DNA of 64,000 nucleotides, from positions 24,824-88,823 of IMG/VR virus record IMGVR_UViG_3300027779_001649, one strand, 5' to 3'. The position numbers were made by a program, and so were the translations under genes. Source of the stretch: a virus. Below, in pieces: positions 53,746-60,238 of the stretch (within the stretch, counting starts at the first letter, position 1; each line of letters opens with the position of its first letter). Below the pieces are notes generated by a model that had not been told where the DNA came from, did no database searches, and was given only the letters and a program-made list of their open reading frames with translations.

Positions 53746-55143
53746 CTATGGGTTCAATTCAATATTAGCTGCACCAGAATCAATTGTAATATCAGCAGTC
53801 GCATCAATATTAATCGTTCCTGTAACATTAGTATCTTGGGCTGCGGAGAAGTTCTCTGTAACCAATCCAACAGAATCTATCGTCAATCCATCCGCTTCTG
53901 TTTTAATATGCATTGCCTTTGCAGATTTCATATTCAACTTATCCCCTGTCTTGAATGACATAATACCTGATACTGTCGTTAATGTTAAATTGACAGCACT
54001 CGTAATCTTTGCATCAATCATAGAGAATAGAGTATAGTTTGCATCAGTGTATATATCCACATTACCAACAATATTCCTATCTTCGTTACCACCAATAGTT
54101 TGTTTGTAATCTTTCGGACCTTCGGTAGCTGTACCTACTGCACCAATGTATGCGTTGTTGATATTTAGGGAGTGACTCCCACGGATTTCTTCTTCACGAT
54201 TACCCCCAGCTTCCCCGTAACCCACTTTGACCTGATGATTCTTTCCTATTTTCTCCGTATAGTTTCCTTCTACCTCCAGAACATAATCACCTTTAATCAA
54301 TTGTCTGCAATCCCCCTCAACCGTGATAGTGAGATTCCCTGCTTCCATCTCACCAGCATCGTTCTCCCGTTTGTGGATAAAGATATTACTGTCTCCAGCT
54401 ATGATCTCGTAATTATCATGGACAGTATGTAGAACCCTTGCACCGTCAGGATGCCATTCTTCAAAGGTTCCAATCCTATGTTGTCTATGCATCCGTTCTC
54501 CACCAACGGTATCATCAATTTCGGATACATGTCCTGATTCAGTTTCATGAACATGATTAAATGGATATAGAGTAGGAGCATTAGATTTTGCGTCCCTCTC
54601 ACTATAGCTAGTTCGTGGATCTGCTTCGGTAAGTGTTTGACTAGTTTCTTTTAGATGTGGTTTGGTGGCTTTGGGTATGGAGGTTTGTCTTATACTCCTT
54701 CTTAACTCTACAGAAGGATGTGACTCTGCAAGAGAACCTCTTCCTAGGCTATTAACATCATCCATACCTAATACGGATGGGTATATACCATCAGGATCAA
54801 AGAATCCTTTGTCTGAATCAGGTTCTACGGTATTATATCCTGGCAGGGTTCCCATGATTATGGGTTGTTGTTGTTCCTCTCCATCTTTAAAGAAACCGAT
54901 AACCTGTGAACCTTGAACTATGAAGTGTGGAGTCTCACCCAAACCTTGCATGGAAGAGGTAGTGGTAGGAGCCATAACATACGCCCAAGGAAGGGATTCC
55001 GTTGGTATCTTTGACAAATCGTCAGTGTGTATTCCTAGACAACGGACTCGTATACGACCCATTTTAAGGGGGTCTTCTCTATCCTCACAAACTCCTATAA
55101 ACCATTGGAATCCGTTTTGTCCCATAAAATGTGATTCAGGCAA
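53746..55143 (-). CDS. 5: Baseplate hub spike (T4 gp5-like), without lysozyme domain
   Basis: A 465-aa spike protein. The N-terminal OB-fold (QWFIGVCEDREDPLKMGRIR, VRCLGIHTD) and QGSQVIGFFKDGEEQQQPII are diagnostic; the C-terminal half is a repetitive beta-helix (GNLTITVEGDCRQLI, YVLEVEGNYTEKIG and so on). The lysozyme domain of T4 gp5 is not visible, as in other marine members. The start is a TTG at 55143 with AGGAG ideally spaced 6 nt upstream; the first in-frame ATG (residue 7) lies too far from that site. The PAAR tip gene follows. Confidence 0.88.
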   Translation of the reverse strand: MPESHFMGQNGFQWFIGVCEDREDPLKMGRIRVRCLGIHTDDLSKIPTESLPWAYVMAPTTTSSMQGLGETPHFIVQGSQVIGFFKDGEEQQQPIIMGTLPGYNTVEPDSDKGFFDPDGIYPSVLGMDDVNSLGRGSLAESHPSVELRRSIRQTSIPKATKPHLKETSQTLTEADPRTSYSERDAKSNAPTLYPFNHVHETESGHVSEIDDTVGGERMHRQHRIGTFEEWHPDGARVLHTVHDNYEIIAGDSNIFIHKRENDAGEMEAGNLTITVEGDCRQLIKGDYVLEVEGNYTEKIGKNHQVKVGYGEAGGNREEEIRGSHSLNINNAYIGAVGTATEGPKDYKQTIGGNEDRNIVGNVDIYTDANYTLFSMIDAKITSAVNLTLTTVSGIMSFKTGDKLNMKSAKAMHIKTEADGLTIDSVGLVTENFSAAQDTNVTGTINIDATADITIDSGAANIELNP

Positions 55144-55170
55144 AGTAATCTCCTCATATACTGATGAAAG

Positions 55171-55178
55171 TATTTATA
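55171..55178 (-). promoter_or_regulatory. T4-type late promoter before gp5
   Basis: Exact TATAAATA on the minus strand, 27 nt before the TTG start of gp5, in the gap after the 62-aa gene. It is the rightmost exact late box seen in the window. Confidence 0.85.
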
Positions 55179-55182
55179 AGGA

Positions 55183-55371
55183 TTACTTGGATAGATGTAA
55201 GTCTGTATCTCTTCCTAGAGATTTGGGAACATAATCTTCAATGATCAAATTAGTCTGTCCTTGAGCTTCAAGGTTTGCAAGTAGGTAATGTGCATCTTCT
55301 TCTGAGAGATGCTCTTCTATCACTTCCCGACTGACGACTCTATATTGTATTAGATTCGTTGGATTTATCAT
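55183..55371 (-). CDS. Small conserved protein upstream of gp5
   Basis: A 62-aa acidic helical protein (EEHLSEEDAHYLLANLEAQG in the middle; NLIIEDYVPKSLGRD toward the end). It has the look of a short conserved phage ORF, but no Shine-Dalgarno sequence precedes its ATG and no function is evident. It lies between the 217-aa oxygenase and gp5 and fills the space before the gp5 promoter, which supports it being real. Confidence 0.5.
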   Translation of the reverse strand: MINPTNLIQYRVVSREVIEEHLSEEDAHYLLANLEAQGQTNLIIEDYVPKSLGRDTDLHLSK

Positions 55372-55383
55372 GGTGATGGTTAT

Positions 55384-56037
55384 TTAGACAATCCTATGGT
55401 TCTGATGATTGTCTTTTTTCAATCCAATGTTCCCAGCAATCATGATTCTGTTGTGTTCACATGCTTGAATAGGGACATTATGTAGAATCCATGAAGGAAA
55501 TATGGTTAAACATCCTATTTTTGGGGTAATTTTATAATTATCAGTGGAAGGAAACTTTAAAGGAGCACATTTATCACAACAATCAACATAGAATACAAAA
55601 CTCCATAAAAAGGGCCAGTGTTCGTGTACCTTACTATAGTCTCCCTTATGATAATCCGCACCCCACATCTCAGTTACTTCCATGTCTACCTTATGGGGGT
55701 TATGTCTTTGTGCAAGGTCTAAGGCCTTGGAACCCAACCAATCAAAACAACTATGATCTTCACACACAGATTTAAATCTTGGATTATCCTTCTCCTTAGA
55801 GTATACACCAAAGAATTTATTAAGATAGAAGCTGGTCATAGCAGCTTGGACATTGGTTCGTCTTTTCTGGACATCACCATGCTCCAGTATAATTCTTTTC
55901 ATGTCATCTTGCCATTCAAGAAATTCCCGTTCATAGTTAATCGTAATAATAGGAAACTTATCAGTCATTTCCACTGAATTCATATTTTGACGAAGAACCG
56001 TATTGGATCTTATAAGTGACGAAAGTTTAGCTGTCAT
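55384..56037 (-). CDS. 2OG-Fe(II) oxygenase with CxxC insert (copy A)
   Basis: A 217-aa phage-type oxygenase. Putative iron ligands are His138/His140 in VHEHWPFLW and His186 in FPSWILHNVP, with Arg197 (CEHNRIMIAGN) for the cosubstrate. Between them lies CDKC (154-157), shared with the neighbouring copy but absent from the 21197 enzyme; with Cys193 it might bind zinc. It overlaps copy B by 4 nt and is its clear paralogue. Substrate unknown. Confidence 0.75.
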   Translation of the reverse strand: MTAKLSSLIRSNTVLRQNMNSVEMTDKFPIITINYEREFLEWQDDMKRIILEHGDVQKRRTNVQAAMTSFYLNKFFGVYSKEKDNPRFKSVCEDHSCFDWLGSKALDLAQRHNPHKVDMEVTEMWGADYHKGDYSKVHEHWPFLWSFVFYVDCCDKCAPLKFPSTDNYKITPKIGCLTIFPSWILHNVPIQACEHNRIMIAGNIGLKKDNHQNHRIV

Positions 56038-56648
56038 ACCACAACTCCATTACCCCAATTAGTATCTATGTTGCCTGCAATCTTGATTCTGGAATGGTGT
56101 TCACAGGTCTGTTCTGAAACATAGTGATTCAGCCATGCAGGAAATAGTAACAGTTGACCATTCTTAGGAAAGAACTGTCTATGCTCGTTCATCTGGTCAA
56201 ATATAAGGGGAGAGCACTGTTCACATGCGTCCACAGTGTACACATAGCCCCATGAGGAGGGCCAATGACTGTGAAGGGATGTATAATTACCCTTTTCATA
56301 GATAAGACCCCATGACTCCTTAATTTGCCAAGGAATGGGGTCAGGAGTCCCATCAGGGTTACTTCTACCGGCAAGGGGATGACGATTTGCGAGTGCTATT
56401 GCGAATTTTCCTAGTACATTGAAGTTAGGATATACTTCGTGCATATCCCAACGAGTACGATAGCATTTTGCTTGAGTAATCGCATCAAGTGACCCACTCG
56501 CCCGTATATCACTTTCAAAGTCCAGATCCATAAGTTCGGGTACGTGTTGTTCAATAATCGGAAACTTAATAGAGAACGAATACACAGAAGTCTTTCTTCG
56601 TATATTCTCGTTCTCTATTGAATCAGCTAATCCTTTAAGTGTAGTCAT
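56034..56648 (-). CDS. 2OG-Fe(II) oxygenase with CxxC insert (copy B)
   Basis: A 204-aa paralogue of the preceding gene. Ligand candidates are His126/His128 in SLHSHWPSSW, His175 in FPAWLNHYV and Arg187 in CEHHSRIKIAGN. CEQC (142-145) and Cys182 match the extra cysteines of copy A. The two copies diverge strongly in the N-terminal 80 residues, so they probably act on different substrates or as a heterodimer. No late box precedes it. Confidence 0.75.
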   Translation of the reverse strand: MTTLKGLADSIENENIRRKTSVYSFSIKFPIIEQHVPELMDLDFESDIRASGSLDAITQAKCYRTRWDMHEVYPNFNVLGKFAIALANRHPLAGRSNPDGTPDPIPWQIKESWGLIYEKGNYTSLHSHWPSSWGYVYTVDACEQCSPLIFDQMNEHRQFFPKNGQLLLFPAWLNHYVSEQTCEHHSRIKIAGNIDTNWGNGVVV

Positions 56649-56687
56649 AATTCACAGACTCTTCACACGACCAAAATTGCGATTTTT

Positions 56688-56978
56688 TTAAGCAGCTTCA
56701 AGTACAACCTCTATTACCTCTTCAAAGAGAACATAGTTTGACTTCTTATAAGAATTCTCACCTGTCATCACAGTCAGAAACACCGAGGCCTTTGTCTTTT
56801 CCTTTACAGGTTTCCACGTGCCAGTCTTCTTGGAATAGTACATTGCGACTCCGTCTTTCAGCTTCATGACTTCATATGAATCCATATCAGAGGAAACCTC
56901 CTTGATTACCCCTGTACCTACAGAACCATCATAGTCATTAAACTTGATTGTGTCATTATAATTAAAATTAAACATCAT
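56688..56978 (-). CDS. Small conserved phage protein (SH3-like?), unknown
   Basis: A 96-aa protein of mixed beta character (FNYNDTIKFNDYDGSVGTGV; ending NYVLFEEVIEVVLEA). The short strands suggest a small barrel, but I do not recognise the family. It overlaps the 105-aa gene by 11 nt and probably shares its early promoter at 57325-57353. Confidence 0.55.
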   Translation of the reverse strand: MMFNFNYNDTIKFNDYDGSVGTGVIKEVSSDMDSYEVMKLKDGVAMYYSKKTGTWKPVKEKTKASVFLTVMTGENSYKKSNYVLFEEVIEVVLEAA

Positions 56979-57285
56979 TTGGTATATTACCTAATACTGC
57001 CATTGCAGCACCCTTTACTCTTGTTGGGTAATTTTTAATGGCATACCCAGAACCAGCTGACAGACCATCTCTGTCTATAAAACTTTTGTGCCAATGAGAT
57101 ATCTCGTCCCATCTCTCATCCAGCTGACTGCAAATCCAGTCATAATCTCCATCAGAGACAATACTCTCATCCTTCTCGTAGTAAAGATAAGAGGTCATTA
57201 GATACCAAGGAACTAACAGATTGTGTGCAGAGGATGTCTTCTTCTCCAAGCCGTCTATTCCCAATTGTGTTTTTATGTCATACAT
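56968..57285 (-). CDS. Stand-alone protein resembling NAD-ligase domain Ia
   Basis: A 105-aa protein whose residues 29-60 (SYLYYEKDESIVSDGDYDWI) resemble the N-terminal NMN-binding domain Ia of NAD-dependent DNA ligases (YY...P.ISDxEYDxL). No adenylation domain follows in this frame or the next gene. It could be a domain borrowed for another binding function. It has an excellent sigma70-type promoter 40 nt upstream, so it is probably expressed early. The family call is tentative. Confidence 0.5.
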   Translation of the reverse strand: MYDIKTQLGIDGLEKKTSSAHNLLVPWYLMTSYLYYEKDESIVSDGDYDWICSQLDERWDEISHWHKSFIDRDGLSAGSGYAIKNYPTRVKGAAMAVLGNIPNDV

Positions 57286-57324
57286 TCTTTACTTTTAGTT
57301 CCTCAGAATCTAGCTGTCTATTAT

Positions 57325-57353
57325 AGTATACAGTTAAGTGACCAATAAGTCAA
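57325..57353 (-). promoter_or_regulatory. sigma70-type promoter for the 105-aa gene
   Basis: The minus strand has TTGACT (57353-57348), a 17-nt spacer and TATACT (57330-57325). The predicted start is near 57318, giving a leader of about 33 nt before the ATG at 57285. Confidence 0.75.
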
Positions 57354-57716
57354 GGGAAAAAGGGGGTAGGGGTCTTTTTTTCTCTGGATACTTATTGCAT
57401 TTATAGATTAGATATAGAAACGGGGTACATAACCCACACCCTATGTCTCTCCTGTGAATGCATCTCACAGTATGTCTCCTCATCAGTCCACCTAGCAATT
57501 CAGCAATATACGTAAGACCATTCGTGATGGGGAGACTCTGTAGTGTCATCCGTGTTCTGAGAGCTGATCCAACAACGGTTTCAACTCTCCCCCATGTCCC
57601 ACTCCGATCCCATAGCTTTCAATTCACATGGGGTGAACCTACTCACGGTTTATCTGGGATTAACTCTAATTCGTCATGTCTTGATGTCTAACCTCTCTTT
57701 CTCACTCTATACTTAC

Positions 57717-57745
57717 AGTATAGTACACTCAGAGAGGTTTGTCAA
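57717..57745 (-). promoter_or_regulatory. Consensus sigma70-type promoter P2 (minus)
   Basis: TTGACA (57745-57740), 17-nt spacer, TATACT (57722-57717). The -10 box is part of a perfect inverted repeat, CTATAC-TTACA-GTATAG (57706-57722). Transcription would enter the hairpin-rich non-coding stretch, about 425 nt before the first gene. Confidence 0.8.
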
Positions 57746-57837
57746 CAGTTCATTTCATTTATTTCTCTTTTATTTCATAGTGATGCATTAATATCACACA
57801 TATACTCTAAGCTATTTCATACTCACTCAACATACTT

Positions 57838-57866
57838 AATATACCACACAAAAAACCACTTGTCAA
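57838..57866 (-). promoter_or_regulatory. Consensus sigma70-type promoter P1 (minus)
   Basis: TTGACA (57866-57861), 17-nt spacer, TATATT (57843-57838). It points the same way as P2 and lies 121 bp upstream of it, an arrangement of tandem strong promoters typical of early phage regions. Confidence 0.75.
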
Positions 57867-57931
57867 GTCCCTTTGTGATATAAACAAATAAACAACAAAG
57901 TCCAGTGAATTCTCTCAGGGTGAATCAGGGG

Positions 57932-57960
57932 TTGACAGTTCGTGCAAGACAGTCTATACT
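57932..57960 (+). promoter_or_regulatory. Consensus sigma70-type promoter pointing into non-coding DNA (plus)
   Basis: TTGACA (57932-57937), exactly 17 nt, TATACT (57955-57960). No plus-strand ORF of note follows; the transcript would begin near 57967, pass a CTGTAT/ATACAG hairpin (57989 to 58013) and a GAGTCTGTG/CAC-AAG-AGACTC hairpin (58057-58086) followed by a U-rich stretch, and otherwise run antisense to the gene at 58149. It is the best promoter in the window by consensus. Confidence 0.8.
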
Positions 57961-58110
57961 CTGTATGAAGAGTACACATAGAGAAAGAACTGTATCCATT
58001 CTCTGAATACAGCTCTGTTCGTGTTAATATTGGAGATACTGTGAGATTATTACTGAGAGTCTGTGGACTTTAAACACAAGAGACTCATGTTTATTTGTAC
58101 CTTTTTAATG
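57961..58110 (+). ncRNA. Possible small RNA from the orphan plus-strand promoter
   Basis: Inferred transcript of roughly 140 nt from the consensus promoter at 57932-57960 to the hairpin at 58057-58086 followed by a T-rich tail to about 58106. The hairpin has a 6-bp stem GAGTCT/AGACTC continued by GTG/CAC across a 3-nt bulge. No start codon with a ribosome site is present. RNA family not recognised. Confidence 0.35.
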
Positions 58111-58140
58111 AATCAGTAAATTATGCATAATCTCAGTAAT
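58049..58140. repeat. 10-bp inverted repeat around a palindrome with flanking direct repeats
   Basis: ATTACTGAGA (58049-58058) is repeated inverted as TCTCAGTAAT (58131-58140). Inside, the 12-bp palindrome ATTATGCATAAT (58120-58131) is flanked by two TCAGTAA direct repeats (58113-58119 and 58133-58139). Such clustering suggests a protein-binding site (repressor or replication initiator). Confidence 0.5.
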
Positions 58141-58148
58141 TTGCAGAA

Positions 58149-58307
58149 TTAGTTCCGCAATACCCATTCTCGTAACAACAGAATACCAAATGAGAGTATC
58201 AGAGTAATAGCTAATACCTGTTTATTAGTCAGGTCAGGTCTTATAAAGGGGATGAAAAAGTATATTCCCAACCCCATAAGAAATGAGTATATGTTAAGCA
58301 TAATCAT
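58149..58307 (-). CDS. 52-aa membrane peptide with two hydrophobic segments (holin-like?)
   Basis: Too short for usual ORF cut-offs. Residues about 4-21 (LNIYSFLMGLGIYFFIPF) and 31-46 (VLAITLILSFGILLLR) are hydrophobic, separated by a charged turn (RPDLTNK), with a basic end (REWVLRN). The ATG at 58307 is 2 nt after the TAA of the 412-aa gene, indicating coupled translation; a second ATG is at 58301. Two-segment topology and a basic tail fit class II holins, but small phage membrane proteins are diverse. Confidence 0.45.
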   Translation of the reverse strand: MIMLNIYSFLMGLGIYFFIPFIRPDLTNKQVLAITLILSFGILLLREWVLRN

Positions 58308-58309
58308 AT

Positions 58310-59548
58310 TTAGACAATACCATCCAAGAGTTCACCTTTAGGATATCTCACCTTATAATCATTAATGATATCATCAAAAGAGACAACAGAACCAAATTCA
58401 AGAGTATCAATTTCTTTTACCTGCTGAAATGCACCTACAAGTTTATGATTGTGTCTATGATAAATACCAATCTCTTCATAATACTTCTCTTCTATGAACT
58501 TATGTACTCTTATAAACTCTTGATAAAACTTCAGATATGTCGTAAAAAAGTTTAAAATAGGGTCTTGTGGGTCAGGTGTTCCCATATGAATAACCACGCA
58601 TACTGTTACATCACCAGGCTTGGGTGCATTGGCGATACCATTATTGTATGCATCCTGTAAGTTTCTCTCTTTGATACTTAATCCGTCAAACCATTTGTCC
58701 ATATTTGCAGAAATTCCATGATAATGCAAGTGCTTACTTGAAGTCCACTCTGATGGTCTATTCTTCACCAACCATTTCAACATTTCAACACCACTACTGC
58801 ACATCAAGAGATCTTCTTCTCCTGTAGCATTCTTAATCGTATCAATCTTAAACTGTTTTATCTGGTTCTTTTCAAGACCTTGGCGTCCATTACTCACAAA
58901 CGTAAACTTTTTATCAATAATCACTAAAAATTCGTCTTGTGAAATTAGTCCCTTCTTAAATCTCTCAGTAATACCTGATTCTGACAAATATTCCTTTACA
59001 ATCTTGGATAGATCAGTAAATGATAATAGTCCACTGGGATAATCAAGTGAGTTAGAATAACCACCAATCAATCTTAAATTTGGAATACTGAAATACTTGT
59101 TCTTCTTATATACTGCAACCAAACGATTTTGTACATTTGTGAATTTACTCAAAACTCTATGCATAGTATTACCATTGAATAGGTATTCATACGCACCATC
59201 CTCATCAAGTAAGGCTTGTAGTGGTTTTTGACGTAAATCATAATCAGTCATCAGCACACTATTTTTGATGTTCATAATTTCTGGATTATTACCCTTACGA
59301 AACATCTGGAGACCTAGACCCTGCTGACACGCATCAATTGGGGTGGATTCCTCCATTATGGTCTCTGTATAGTCTATCCCATAAGGATGCAAGTCTTGAA
59401 AATATTCAGGCCTGTTCTCTTCATTGAAGTGTTTTTTATGTATGTTTAGATGATCTTGGGTGAATTCTATAATTCCACCCTTTGCGACTTTCACAAGAAA
59501 GTCCTTTTTAGTAGCTATTGGCCCAGATGGGTTAATTGAAAACGACAT
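58310..59548 (-). CDS. 412-aa protein of unknown function, early expressed
   Basis: I do not recognise the family. An N-terminal stretch (TDYDLRQKPLQALLDEDGA and YLFNGNTMHRVLSKFTNVQN, about 103-145) vaguely recalls ParB-like domains with a product-site NGxxRxxA. The rest includes ISQDEFLVIIDKKF and a Trp/His-rich KHLHYHGISANMDKWFDGL. I start at the ATG at 59548, which has AAAGGAG 8 nt upstream, not at a GTG 39 nt earlier. A sigma70 promoter at 59641-59669 drives it. The leader contains an exact copy of the ribosome-site region (see findings). Confidence 0.5.
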   Translation of the reverse strand: MSFSINPSGPIATKKDFLVKVAKGGIIEFTQDHLNIHKKHFNEENRPEYFQDLHPYGIDYTETIMEESTPIDACQQGLGLQMFRKGNNPEIMNIKNSVLMTDYDLRQKPLQALLDEDGAYEYLFNGNTMHRVLSKFTNVQNRLVAVYKKNKYFSIPNLRLIGGYSNSLDYPSGLLSFTDLSKIVKEYLSESGITERFKKGLISQDEFLVIIDKKFTFVSNGRQGLEKNQIKQFKIDTIKNATGEEDLLMCSSGVEMLKWLVKNRPSEWTSSKHLHYHGISANMDKWFDGLSIKERNLQDAYNNGIANAPKPGDVTVCVVIHMGTPDPQDPILNFFTTYLKFYQEFIRVHKFIEEKYYEEIGIYHRHNHKLVGAFQQVKEIDTLEFGSVVSFDDIINDYKVRYPKGELLDGIV

Positions 59549-59640
59549 TGGTTTATCTCCTTTTGTACGTTTTGTGATATTAAACACAATATGTAATTCG
59601 GTTTATCTCCATCCTTACAAAATGTGTGTCATTATATACA

Positions 59641-59669
59641 ATAATAGAGTAAAAAGAGGGATTTGTCAA
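59641..59669 (-). promoter_or_regulatory. sigma70-type promoter for the 412-aa gene
   Basis: TTGACA (59669-59664), 17-nt spacer, TATTAT (59646-59641) on the minus strand; the -35 box overlaps the last codon region of the sulfotransferase gene. The predicted start is near 59634, giving a leader of about 85 nt. Confidence 0.75.
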
Positions 59670-60238
59670 GTACCCTTTTGATTAAAATCTTGTGGTTCCG
59701 TGGAGTATCCGAATCTACGAAACTCCTCAGCATATGCATTCTTTACTGCATTCTTTGTGTCTTCATTATAGAATTCTTCAATGTTCTTGCCATGACTAGT
59801 ACTGTTCATGATGGTATCCGAGAATGAAACACCAACATACTCTTCTAACTCTGGCATGTCCTCAAAATAAAAAACCCTGCACTCATGAGCTCCTATCTTA
59901 TCAGTTATATGCATCCACATGATGTTATCGGTTTTCTGACTTGTTACTAATTGTATATACTGGTCAAATGTCAGAATCTTCTTCCATCTACGATAATACC
60001 ATGAAACTAATCGTGAATAGGGGTTGCGTACCATCGTAATCCATGTTATACTGTCCGAAATGTGATGTTCTTTCTTCCAATAGTCTATCGTCTGATGTAT
60101 CCATTGGTCTCTGGTGTATTTGGACTGTTTCGTGTACACTGGGTGACTGACCTCTATCTGGTCAGATACACGATGTTTGAAATTGTGACCACCGCATCGT
60201 GCGTTATGCATGAATGCCCAATCTTTAGTCCATATCAT
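59666..60238 (-). CDS. Sulfotransferase-like protein (sulfotransferase type 2 pattern)
   Basis: A 190-aa protein. FMHNARCGGHNF (9-20) matches the 5'-phosphosulfate-binding start of carbohydrate sulfotransferases (xHxxKxGGTS type), and MVRNPYSRLVSWYYRRW (69-85) is the 3'-phosphate motif (RxPxxRxxSxY). I begin at the ATG at 60238; longer readings enter the oxygenase frame. The domain is close to minimal. It would transfer sulfate from PAPS to a glycan or other hydroxyl. It overlaps the oxygenase gene by 14 nt. Confidence 0.7.
   Translation of the reverse strand: MIWTKDWAFMHNARCGGHNFKHRVSDQIEVSHPVYTKQSKYTRDQWIHQTIDYWKKEHHISDSITWITMVRNPYSRLVSWYYRRWKKILTFDQYIQLVTSQKTDNIMWMHITDKIGAHECRVFYFEDMPELEEYVGVSFSDTIMNSTSHGKNIEEFYNEDTKNAVKNAYAEEFRRFGYSTEPQDFNQKGT

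Larger units (their letters stand above)
57286..58148. other. Promoter-rich non-coding hub (about 860 bp)
   Basis: No convincing ORF on either strand. It holds three minus-strand and one plus-strand sigma70-type promoters with exact 17-nt spacers, several hairpins (57452-57470 CTGTGA/TCACAG; 57590-57597 with 57626-57633, 8 bp CCCCATGT/ACATGGGG; 57706-57722 CTATAC/GTATAG; 58057-58086), a 12-bp palindrome at 58120-58131, and a G-rich tract at 57354-57378. It divides the late structural genes on the left from the probable early genes on the right. I infer one or more non-coding RNAs and perhaps a replication-related site. Confidence 0.6.

Noticed and set aside
57479-57486. CTGATGAG on the minus strand, as in a hammerhead ribozyme core
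   Set aside because: No GAAA partner with a matching stem II and no cleavage-site GUC in the right arrangement nearby.
57334-57549. 71-codon minus-strand frame inside the non-coding hub
   Set aside because: No ribosome-binding site, odd composition (many Arg/Pro/Leu, no fold pattern), and it crosses the promoter at 57325-57353.
57286-58148. tRNA genes
   Set aside because: I looked for the T-loop GTTC-A/G-A pattern with a fitting acceptor stem and saw none in the non-coding parts; none elsewhere by eye.
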